DNA of 64,000 nucleotides from QFNR01 sp043842855 (lineage in GTDB: Bacteria > Pseudomonadota > Gammaproteobacteria > Burkholderiales > Neisseriaceae). Position 1 is the first letter of the stretch; every line of letters starts with the position of its first letter. Location of the stretch: the NCBI GenBank assembly GCA_043842855.1, contig JBBPJF010000003.1, forward strand, positions 62,001 to 126,000, read 5' to 3'. The notes beneath the pieces were generated by a model, which did not search any database, was not told the origin of the DNA, and saw only the letters and a program-made list of their open reading frames with translations. The position numbers and the translations under genes were made by a program. This document shows, piece after piece, positions 1 to 7,382 of the stretch.

Positions 1-98
1 TTGTACATCTCGGAATGGATAAAGTACTGGTCCCTAGACATTAGTTCATCTGCCAACAATTCATTAAGACAATCAATTATTCTTTGGCGACCTTCCAT
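1..98 (-). CDS. bfr: Bacterioferritin, N-terminal part (gene runs off the window)
   Basis: Translating the minus strand from the ATG at 98 gives 32 residues that begin MEGRQRIIDCLNELL and continue with LADELMSRDQYFIHSEMY. This matches the first helix of bacterioferritins of the 'RDQYFIHSRMY' type, including the Glu of the diiron (ferroxidase) site in the LADEL segment. Bacterioferritin stores iron as a 24-mer shell in the cytoplasm. An AGGGAG ribosome-binding site lies about 7 bases ahead of the ATG. Only the N-terminus is present, so heme ligand and C-terminus cannot be judged. A Fur-box-like palindrome lies about 140 bases upstream. Confidence 0.8.
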   Translation of the reverse strand, partial: MEGRQRIIDCLNELLADELMSRDQYFIHSEMY

Positions 99-235
99 TA
101 ATATCTCCCTAAAACTTAGTGTTTTGCTATCTAAAGTTGCTCGACAATTTGTAACCAAATACGTACTTAGGCTACATCAAATTCAGAGTTAATGCAATGT
201 ATTTTTTTAATAACTAATTGATTTAATTGTTTTTT

Positions 236-254
236 TATAATGATAATAATTATT
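236..254. promoter_or_regulatory. Candidate Fur box upstream of bacterioferritin
   Basis: The 19 bases here agree with the classical Fur consensus GATAATGATAATCATTATC at 16 of 19 positions; the mismatches are the two ends and the centre. The site lies between the dnaK terminator and the bacterioferritin start, so it most plausibly serves that gene. The background is very AT-rich, which raises the chance of a random match. Confidence 0.45.
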
Positions 255-287
255 TTTTAAAATCTGAATTCCTTATATTAGAAAGAA

Positions 288-316
288 AAAAACAGGCTCC
301 AAGGGAGCCTGTTTTT
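288..316 (-). terminator. Rho-independent terminator after dnaK
   Basis: AACAGGCTCC (291-300) pairs perfectly with GGAGCCTGTT (304-313) around a 3-base loop, and further A-T pairs extend the stem on both sides. On the minus strand a T-rich run follows the stem (complement of 281-290). It lies about 20 bases after the dnaK stop. The T-run on the plus side is shorter, so its main direction is for dnaK. Confidence 0.9.
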
Positions 317-336
317 GGGGAAAAAAGCTTCACTTA

Positions 337-2286
337 TTACTTTTTATCTACTTCTTCAAAATCAGCATCCACTACGTCATCTTGGTTAGGCCCTGTACCA
401 GAGCTAGTTGATTCAGCACCTTGAGAAGCATTAGCCTGATTTGTTTGCTGTGCCTTAGCATACATCAGTTCGCCTAGCTTTTGACTTGCCTTCGCCAACT
501 CCTCTTTGACGCTTTCTATCCTTGCCTTATCTTCACCAGCAAGGGCTTCTTGTGCACGGGTAAGCGCTTCTTCAATCTTCGTTTTTTCAGAGCCTTCTAG
601 TTGACTACCATACTCTGTCAAGGATTTTTTAACGGAATGTACCAATCCTTCTGTCTCATTACGAGCTTGAACTAATTCAGCCAGCTTTTTATCCTCTTCT
701 GCATTGGCCTGAGCATCCTTAACCATACGGTCAATTTCCTCCTCGCTCAAACCACTTGAAGCCTGGATCACAATTTTATTTTCTTTACCAGTTCCCTTAT
801 CCTTGGCAGATACATGCAATATGCCATTGGCATCAATATCAAAGGTTACTTCTATTTGAGGCATACCCCTTGGCGCAGGCGGGATGTCTGTCAAATTAAA
901 TTGTCCCAAGCTCTTATTAGCTGATGCCTTGTTACGTTCACCTTGCAATACGTGAATGGTAACAGCCCCTTGATTATCTTCAGCTGTAGAAAACACCTGC
1001 GAATGCTTAGTGGGTATGGTGGTATTTTTCTCAATTAATTTTGTCATGACACCACCCAAGGTTTCAATACCCAAAGACAAGGGGGTAACATCCAAAAGCA
1101 AAACATCAGTTCTATCTCCAGATAAAACAGCGCCCTGAATAGCCGCTCCTGCTGCTACGGCTTCATCTGGATTGACATCTTTACGTGGGTCTCTACCAAA
1201 GAAATCTTTAACGGTTTGCTGTACCTTAGGCATACGGGTCTGCCCACCAACCAGGATAACGTCACTAATATCACTTAAGGTTAAATTAGCATCCTTCAGC
1301 GCTACTCTGCAGGGTTCTATGGTTTTTTGGATTAAGTCATCCACCAAACTTTCAAACTTAGCTCGAGTAATCTTCATTTCTAAATGCTTAGGTCCATCTT
1401 TGTCAGCAGCAATCCATGGAATATTTACTTCAGTTTGCTGTGAACTAGATAGCTCAATCTTAGCTTTCTCTGCTGCTTCTTTTAAACGTTGCAATGGCCC
1501 CGAGTCATTTTCATCAATTGAGCGCTGCACCAAATCAATACCAGTATCTTTCTTATATTCACTAATAATGTAATCGATCAAGCGTTGATCAAAATCTTCA
1601 CCACCTAGGAAAGTATCCCCATTAGTAGCTAATACTTCAAATTGTTTTTCACCATCCACATCTGCAATCTCAATGATGGAAATATCGAATGTCCCACCCC
1701 CTAGGTCATAAACTGCAATCTTGGAATCCCCTAACTTAGCCTTATCCATTCCAAAAGCTAAAGCAGCAGCGGTCGGCTCATTGATAATACGTTTCACTTC
1801 TAATCCTGCAATCTTTCCTGCATCCTTAGTTGCTTGACGCTGACTATCATTAAAATAGGCAGGCACAGTAATAACTGCCTCTGTCACCGGTTCACCAAAA
1901 TAATCCTCTGCTGATTTTTTGAGTTTCCTTAAGATTTCCGCTGAAATCTGGGGAGGAGAAAGTTGCTTTCCTTGCGCTTCCACCCAGGCGTCTCCATTAC
2001 CCGCCTTTACAATCTTATAGGGCACAAGATCAATATCTTTTTGCACCTCTCGATCGTCAAATCTACGACCAATCAAACGCTTTACTGCATAAACAGTGTT
2101 CTTTGGATTAGTAACCGCTTGCCTTTTAGCAGGCGTACCCACCAAAATCTCACTGTCATTATAAGCGACCACTGAGGGTGTCGTCCTAGCCCCCTCTGCA
2201 TTTTCAATAATCTTAATTTGACCACCTTCTGAAAATGCCAAGCAAGAATTGGTTGTACCCAAATCAATACCTATCATCTTACCCAT
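337..2286 (-). CDS. dnaK: Chaperone protein DnaK (Hsp70)
   Basis: ATP-driven Hsp70 chaperone of the cytoplasm, 649 residues. The nucleotide-binding domain shows IDLGTTNSC at 7-15 and DLGGGTFDIS at 194-203. The interdomain linker DVLLLDVTPLSLGIETLGG lies near 390, followed by the substrate-binding domain and an alpha-helical lid. The tail ends DADFEEVDKK, typical of proteobacterial DnaK. The frame is open further upstream, but I chose the ATG at 2286 because GAGGAG precedes it and the family starts MGK-IIGIDLG. It lies 85 bases behind grpE and probably shares its promoter. No dnaJ follows: a terminator and bacterioferritin come next. Confidence 0.97.
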   Translation of the reverse strand: MGKMIGIDLGTTNSCLAFSEGGQIKIIENAEGARTTPSVVAYNDSEILVGTPAKRQAVTNPKNTVYAVKRLIGRRFDDREVQKDIDLVPYKIVKAGNGDAWVEAQGKQLSPPQISAEILRKLKKSAEDYFGEPVTEAVITVPAYFNDSQRQATKDAGKIAGLEVKRIINEPTAAALAFGMDKAKLGDSKIAVYDLGGGTFDISIIEIADVDGEKQFEVLATNGDTFLGGEDFDQRLIDYIISEYKKDTGIDLVQRSIDENDSGPLQRLKEAAEKAKIELSSSQQTEVNIPWIAADKDGPKHLEMKITRAKFESLVDDLIQKTIEPCRVALKDANLTLSDISDVILVGGQTRMPKVQQTVKDFFGRDPRKDVNPDEAVAAGAAIQGAVLSGDRTDVLLLDVTPLSLGIETLGGVMTKLIEKNTTIPTKHSQVFSTAEDNQGAVTIHVLQGERNKASANKSLGQFNLTDIPPAPRGMPQIEVTFDIDANGILHVSAKDKGTGKENKIVIQASSGLSEEEIDRMVKDAQANAEEDKKLAELVQARNETEGLVHSVKKSLTEYGSQLEGSEKTKIEEALTRAQEALAGEDKARIESVKEELAKASQKLGELMYAKAQQTNQANASQGAESTSSGTGPNQDDVVDADFEEVDKK

Positions 2287-2371
2287 ATACAAACTCCTCA
2301 AATAAAAAATATAAAATTTTCTGGCTAATACGATTGGGTTAATCACCCATTTTTCAATAGCAATTCAAGAA

Positions 2372-2989
2372 TTATTTACCCTTAGAAACTACTACTAAAG
2401 CAGGCCTTAGCAATCTACCTTTCATCTCATAGCCTTTCTGTGATACCTGCAAAATGGTATTGGAAGCTTGATCTGATTCCTCTGCCTTAATCGCGCTGTG
2501 TAAATTAGGGTCAAAAGGTTGTCCTAAAGGATTAATCTCCGTGATAGATGCCGAATCGAATGCTGAGTTTAACTGTTTTAGGGTTAATTCTACCCCCCGC
2601 TTAATAGCTTCTACATTGCCACTCTCATCCGCCAGAGCCTTTTCTAGATAATCTCGAATGGCAAGCATTTCTTTAGCAAACTGTGCATTACCATACTTGT
2701 GTGCCTCTTCTATTTCGTTTCTATGCCTACGTTGCAGATTCTGTGTATTAGCTAAAGCTCTAACCTGCTCGTCTTTTAATTGCTGCTGCAATTCCTCAAC
2801 CTTCTCCTCCAGAGCAGAAAGTTTAGCTTCCCAATCAGGGGCTTCTACCTCCTCTAATACTCCAGTTGCATCCTCTAGAGGTTCCGTAACTTTCTCAATA
2901 GAGGGCTGTTCCTCTACTACAGCCTCAACTGCTTCCGCTTGCACTGAACTTGTTTGTTCATCCTGCTTTTTTCCTTTTTTATCTTTCAT
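2372..2989 (-). CDS. grpE: Nucleotide exchange factor GrpE
   Basis: Co-chaperone that releases ADP from DnaK, 205 residues. The first ~50 residues are acidic and probably disordered. A long coiled-coil segment with LEEKVEELQQQLKDEQVRAL follows, then the R-x-R-x-E-hinge and the C-terminal beta domain ending GRLLRPALVVVSKGK, typical of GrpE. GAGGG precedes the ATG at good distance. It is the first gene of a grpE-dnaK unit. A heat-shock-type promoter candidate lies about 60-85 bases upstream. Identification is firm from family shape and position. Confidence 0.95.
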   Translation of the reverse strand: MKDKKGKKQDEQTSSVQAEAVEAVVEEQPSIEKVTEPLEDATGVLEEVEAPDWEAKLSALEEKVEELQQQLKDEQVRALANTQNLQRRHRNEIEEAHKYGNAQFAKEMLAIRDYLEKALADESGNVEAIKRGVELTLKQLNSAFDSASITEINPLGQPFDPNLHSAIKAEESDQASNTILQVSQKGYEMKGRLLRPALVVVSKGK

Positions 2990-3047
2990 GTTCTACCCTC
3001 AAGAATCGTCCCCATAGTACAAAGAATACTCCTAAAACCTAACCGTA

Positions 3048-3075
3048 AAATAGGTGCGCTTATTTTATTTTCAAG
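3048..3075 (-). promoter_or_regulatory. Candidate sigma-32 (heat-shock) promoter of grpE-dnaK
   Basis: On the minus strand CTTGAAA (3075-3069) is followed after 12 bases by CACCTATTT (3056-3048). The RpoH consensus is CTTGAAA, 12-14 bases, CCCCATnT. The -35 is perfect and the -10 only partly matches. It lies about 60 bases ahead of the grpE start, where a heat-shock promoter is expected. Confidence 0.5.
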
Positions 3076-3141
3076 TATCAACCTTAAATTTATCCATTTT
3101 TGTTACAATTCCTCCTATCTATTGACACTAAACACGTTTTC

Positions 3142-4920
3142 ATGACGTACCTTACTAGACGCCAGGCACAAGCCATAGCTGAGTCTGTGCTTGCGGGATT
3201 TAATCGACACTATGTACTATTCCGTTCTATTAGCGCTAAGGCTAAGGAATTATTTGAATTAGCTCAGTGGTTAGAAATACAAAAATTGGTAGCTGATAGA
3301 ATTCGCATGTACGATGATAGAGTGTTGGAAACTGTAGAAAAACTAAGATTAGAGTTCGTTCCTAGTACACTCAATGAAGTCCTTTGGAAGGACGTGAAGC
3401 TAGCCTATAGTGTATTACTAATTAATCATAAGCAACCTGAATTAGCTGAAACTTTTTTTAATTCCGTTTCCAATAAAATTTTAGCCAAAGATTATTTTAA
3501 TAATGATTTGATCTTTCTCAAACCAACCATTTCAACCGAATACATTGATTCGGAAGTCGTCGCCATTAAGTATTTCTACCCTCAGGAGGGAGGACTAAGA
3601 CAATTAATCCAATCTATTCTCCTCTATTTTGATTGGAAGGTGCCTTTTAAAAATATTAAGCAAGATGTTGAAAATATTTTCCAAAAAGGTAAACAGTTCC
3701 TGTTAGAAAACTGGGTGTCAGATGAACTTAATCTACACATCAGGGTTCTTCACTCTCCTTTCTACCGCAACAAATGCACCTATATTTTTGGAGAAATCAT
3801 TAATGGTAACGATAAATATCCTTTTGCTATTTCAGTAGTTAATCGTGAAAGAAAATTAGCAGTCGATGCTGCTTTGTTTGATACCAAGCAAATTGCAGTG
3901 CTATTCTCCTTTTCGCGTGCTTATTTTCTTGTTGAAATGGCCGTCCCTTCTACTTACGTAAACTTCCTAAAAGGCTTATTGCCCATGAGGGATAAGTCTG
4001 ATTTTTATACAATGCTTGGTCTACAAAAGCAGAGTAAAAATATTTTCTTTCGTGAATTTAATGCCCATTTACGTTCCTCTTCTGATTTGTTTATCCTTGC
4101 TCCTGGTATCAAAGGAATGGTTATGGTGGTCTTTACACTACCTTCCTTTCCTTATGTGTTTAAAGTAATTCGCGATTACTTTGGTCCTAATAAAAATTTT
4201 GATCAGAATTATGTACGGAAGAAATATGAATTAGTCAAAAAACATGACCGTGTAGGGCGATTAGCTGACACATTGGAATATACTAACGTTGCTATCCCAG
4301 CCTCTAGATGCGATGAGGAAATGTTTAATGAGCTCAAGGAATTAGCTCCATCGAAAATTGAACTTAGAAAAGATTTACTCATTATTAAACATGTTTACGT
4401 TGAACGTCGTTTAAAACCACTTAACCTAGTCATGAAAACCGCCACTCCAGAGGAAAGAGAAAGCCTAATTATAGAGTATGGAGATACCCTGAAAGATCTC
4501 GCAACAGCTAATATCTTTCCGGGAGATATGTTGTACAAAAATTTTGGAGTTACACGTTATAAAAAACTAATTTTTTATGACTATGATGAAATTGAATACA
4601 TGACTCATTGTCATTTTAAAAAAATACCTGCTGCACCTAATCCAGAGTATGAATTATCTGATGAGGTCTGGTACCCAGTTGAACCTGGCGATGTATTTCC
4701 AGAGGAATTTGGTACTTTCTTGCTCAATGAGCCTGATCTTAGAAAAGTCTTCTTGCAGCACCATGCTGAACTGTTAACCACCGAATTTTGGCAGAAGAAA
4801 AAAGATAACATCCTCGCTGGTATTGTAGAGGATTTTTACCCTTATCCAGAGAGTGAGCGCTTTAAATCAGAACCAGCTTCCTCCTGTGTCAACAAATCAG
4901 GATCCTCTTTTCATGAATGA
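3142..4920 (+). CDS. aceK: Isocitrate dehydrogenase kinase/phosphatase
   Basis: Bifunctional enzyme that phosphorylates and dephosphorylates isocitrate dehydrogenase, steering carbon from the TCA cycle into the glyoxylate bypass. 592 residues, near the usual 570-600. Recognisable stretches are the ATP-binding APGIKGMVMVVFTLP, VFKVIRDYFGPNK, KKHDRVGRLADTLEY, ANIFPGDMLYKNFGVTR and VFYDYDEI-like FYDYDEIEYMTHCHF. The start at 3142 gives MTYLTRRQAQ; it has no clear ribosome-binding site, and an upstream TTG at 3100 is possible. Its partner aceA lies elsewhere in the window, not beside it. The last codons overlap murI by 8 bases. Confidence 0.95.
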   Translation: MTYLTRRQAQAIAESVLAGFNRHYVLFRSISAKAKELFELAQWLEIQKLVADRIRMYDDRVLETVEKLRLEFVPSTLNEVLWKDVKLAYSVLLINHKQPELAETFFNSVSNKILAKDYFNNDLIFLKPTISTEYIDSEVVAIKYFYPQEGGLRQLIQSILLYFDWKVPFKNIKQDVENIFQKGKQFLLENWVSDELNLHIRVLHSPFYRNKCTYIFGEIINGNDKYPFAISVVNRERKLAVDAALFDTKQIAVLFSFSRAYFLVEMAVPSTYVNFLKGLLPMRDKSDFYTMLGLQKQSKNIFFREFNAHLRSSSDLFILAPGIKGMVMVVFTLPSFPYVFKVIRDYFGPNKNFDQNYVRKKYELVKKHDRVGRLADTLEYTNVAIPASRCDEEMFNELKELAPSKIELRKDLLIIKHVYVERRLKPLNLVMKTATPEERESLIIEYGDTLKDLATANIFPGDMLYKNFGVTRYKKLIFYDYDEIEYMTHCHFKKIPAAPNPEYELSDEVWYPVEPGDVFPEEFGTFLLNEPDLRKVFLQHHAELLTTEFWQKKKDNILAGIVEDFYPYPESERFKSEPASSCVNKSGSSFHE

Positions 4921-5731
4921 ACCGTCTTTAACTCAATGCCCTATCGGAGTTTTTGATTCCGGTATTGGAGGCTTAACAGTCGTTAAAGCCCTCATGGAAC
5001 AACTGCCCCATGAATCTATCGTTTACTTCGGTGACACAGCGCGCGTGCCCTACGGCATCAAGTCGAAGAATACTATACAGCGTTTTACTGGGCAAATCGT
5101 AGATTTTCTGCTAGAACAAAAAATTAAGGCTCTAGTAGTAGCATGTAACACTATTTCTGCAGTTGCTCTAGATAAAGTTCGGACGGAGGCTGGCTCTCTA
5201 CCCGTTATTAACGTGATTGAAGCCGGTGCAAATGAAGCAGTTAAACTAACTACAAATCAACAAATTGGGGTTATAGCCACTTCAACCACTGTTAATAGTA
5301 ATGCGTATGCTAGAGCTATTGCTCATCTTTGCTCCGGTGTCAGAGTTATTTCTAAAGCATGCCCACTACTAGTGCCTTTGATTGAAGAAGGCTGGCTTAA
5401 TAATGAAATTACCCGTCTGACAGTAAGAGAATATATGCAGTCATTATTAGCAGAAAATATTGATACTCTTATCCTTGGCTGCACCCACTATCCCTTGCTC
5501 AAGCCCCTGATACAAGATGAGGTCGGCAACAAGGTCCGACTGGTTGATTCTGCCCTGGCAGTTGCTAAACAGGTTACAGAAGCGTTAAAGAACTCAGAAT
5601 TATTACAAAAAAATTCCAACTCGGCAGCTTACAGGTTTTATGTCTCCGATATTCCCATTAAATTTCAAACCATCGGAGAACAATTTCTGGGCCGTTCCTT
5701 AGAATCGATACACCGGAAAATTTTGGGCTAA
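4913..5731 (+). CDS. murI: Glutamate racemase
   Basis: Makes D-glutamate for peptidoglycan from L-glutamate without cofactor. 272 residues from the chosen ATG, close to the family length. It shows IGVFDSGIGGLTVVKAL at the N-terminus, the first catalytic Cys in VVACNTISAV and the second in LILGCTHYPLLKPL. The frame is open back to an ATG at 4853, but the ATG at 4913 has AGGA upstream and overlaps the aceK stop (ATGAATGA), suggesting translational coupling. It meets purC tail to tail with only 4 bases between, and no terminator is visible there. Confidence 0.95.
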   Translation: MNEPSLTQCPIGVFDSGIGGLTVVKALMEQLPHESIVYFGDTARVPYGIKSKNTIQRFTGQIVDFLLEQKIKALVVACNTISAVALDKVRTEAGSLPVINVIEAGANEAVKLTTNQQIGVIATSTTVNSNAYARAIAHLCSGVRVISKACPLLVPLIEEGWLNNEITRLTVREYMQSLLAENIDTLILGCTHYPLLKPLIQDEVGNKVRLVDSALAVAKQVTEALKNSELLQKNSNSAAYRFYVSDIPIKFQTIGEQFLGRSLESIHRKILG

Positions 5732-5735
5732 AATT

Positions 5736-6593
5736 CTAGCCCCAGAGTCGCTGAAAAATAGTTTGATAAAGCTCCTGAGTTTTTTGGATTACATCAGGTG
5801 GTATACGGGGCGGAGGCGTTTTTTTGTTCCATCCACTATGCTCTAACCAGTTCCTTATGTATTGTTTATCAAAACAGTCAGGTTCTTGTCCCACTTGGTA
5901 AGTGTCTAGGTCCCAGAAGCGACTAGAATCAGGCGTTAAAACCTCATCCATTAAAGTCAATTCTCCTTTTTGGTCTAGACCAAACTCAAACTTAGTATCT
6001 GCAAGCAAAATGCCCCTTTGACTCACATATTCTGACGCTTTCTTGTACAGAGTGATCGCACAATCTTTAACATTCTGTGCAAGTTTTTCTCCAATAAGTC
6101 TAACTGTAGTTTGAAAATCAATTGTCTCATCATGCCCTCCTACTGGCGCTTTCGTAGAAGGAGTGAATATGATTTCAGGCAAAGCCTCAGCTAAGCTTAA
6201 ACCTTTAGGTAAAAGGATACCCCCGACTGTCCCTGTCTGCTGATATTCCTTCCACGCGCCCCCAGCTAAATATCCTCTTACTACTGCTTCTATTTTGATA
6301 GGTTGTAATTTTTTAACGATTAAAGCACGTGCTTCTAGCAATTTAGCTAATTCTGAAGGCACCCAAGCATAAATACTCTGATTCGTTAAATGATTAGGTA
6401 TCAAATCTCTGAAAAATCCAAACCAAGCTTTGGACATTTGGGTTAAAATCTCCCCCTTCCTGGGTATTTCTTCTTGAAATACTACGTCGAAAGCTGACAA
6501 CCGGTCGCTAGCTACCATGAGCATGGTACTTTCATCCAACTGATAAAGATCTCGAACCTTACCAGAATAAAGTTTTGGTAAAGGAATGTGCAT
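5736..6593 (-). CDS. purC: Phosphoribosylaminoimidazole-succinocarboxamide synthase
   Basis: ATP-dependent ligase joining CAIR and aspartate to SAICAR in purine synthesis. 285 residues, the longer proteobacterial form. Motifs seen are LYSGKVRDLYQLD and MLMVASDRLSAFDVV near the N-terminus, then VVRGYLAGGAWKEY, LADTKFEFG and MDEVLTPDSSRFW. GGGGAG lies 8-9 bases ahead of the ATG. It follows the methyltransferase gene by 26 bases in the same direction, so it may be the last gene of a long minus-strand block. Confidence 0.96.
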   Translation of the reverse strand: MHIPLPKLYSGKVRDLYQLDESTMLMVASDRLSAFDVVFQEEIPRKGEILTQMSKAWFGFFRDLIPNHLTNQSIYAWVPSELAKLLEARALIVKKLQPIKIEAVVRGYLAGGAWKEYQQTGTVGGILLPKGLSLAEALPEIIFTPSTKAPVGGHDETIDFQTTVRLIGEKLAQNVKDCAITLYKKASEYVSQRGILLADTKFEFGLDQKGELTLMDEVLTPDSSRFWDLDTYQVGQEPDCFDKQYIRNWLEHSGWNKKTPPPRIPPDVIQKTQELYQTIFQRLWG

Positions 6594-6619
6594 GAGTAAT
6601 TTCTCCCCTATAAATTAAC

Positions 6620-7333
6620 TTAAGTATGATCATCCAAGCGTACCAATGGTACTAAACAATCACTTGGAGTCCCTAAAATGGGCATTAAAGGTGAGTTTAG
6701 CCAAGCCAGTACCTCTTTCTTAGCAATCATCATGTACACGTTTGACCAATCTGGCCACCAACGATTACCAACTTTTTCCCAAATATTGACCTGGCCAGAA
6801 CGCAAAAACCCGCCTAATAAAGGGGTATAAAACATGAATCTCCCCTCAATAACACATAGAGCATTTTTCTTAAGGTGCAGCGCTAATTCATGCACATATA
6901 AACTATCTGTTCTTTTCAAAATGGGTTGTCCTTTCCATTGAGGCTGTCGCAACCACAGACGACGCGGATTAAAGACACTGATAATCAGGTGACCTTCGGG
7001 TTTTAAAACTCGACTAATTTCCTCAATAACCAGTGCTTTATTTTCTGTCCTTTCTAAGCCATGGTAGCAAACAACTACATCCATACTTTCACTAGCAAAA
7101 GGTATGTGATCGAAAGAAGCCCTTATTGCACAGGGCAAAATGGGCGACAAGTGAAAACTGATGCTGTTAGCGGGCAAGGAAAGTGAAAAAAACAGATCAA
7201 CAGGACTCAAAATCATTACTTTCATTCGACTTTGCTGTAGATGATCAAGAAAGGCTTGTATGAAGACGAGCTCTTCTTGCAAAAGTGCCCTCCCTACAGT
7301 GGTTTTGGTTAACCAATCTCTTATTTTTTGCAT
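6620..7333 (-). CDS. Class I SAM-dependent methyltransferase-like protein
   Basis: 237 residues with the second half of a Methyltransf_11 fold: IPFASESMDVVVCYHGLER (acidic loop after strand 4) and EEISRVLKPEGHLIISVFNP (strand 5 region). The usual glycine-rich SAM motif at the N-terminus is not visible; the matching region reads VMILSPVDLFFSLS. This resembles the family found in betaproteobacteria beside gloB and rnhA, though neither is present here. The substrate is unknown. It lies between comEC and purC on the same strand. It may bind SAM weakly or have a changed site, so catalytic activity should not be assumed. Confidence 0.7.
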   Translation of the reverse strand: MQKIRDWLTKTTVGRALLQEELVFIQAFLDHLQQSRMKVMILSPVDLFFSLSLPANSISFHLSPILPCAIRASFDHIPFASESMDVVVCYHGLERTENKALVIEEISRVLKPEGHLIISVFNPRRLWLRQPQWKGQPILKRTDSLYVHELALHLKKNALCVIEGRFMFYTPLLGGFLRSGQVNIWEKVGNRWWPDWSNVYMMIAKKEVLAWLNSPLMPILGTPSDCLVPLVRLDDHT

Positions 7334-7382
7334 ACCTCTGTAACTTTTCTACAATCGTTCCTATTCTAACTTACTATCATCC

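Noticed and set aside
1..192. Plus-strand open frame of 63 residues at the left edge
   Set aside because: The opposite strand encodes the clear N-terminus of bacterioferritin; the plus frame is a shadow and continues into non-coding DNA.
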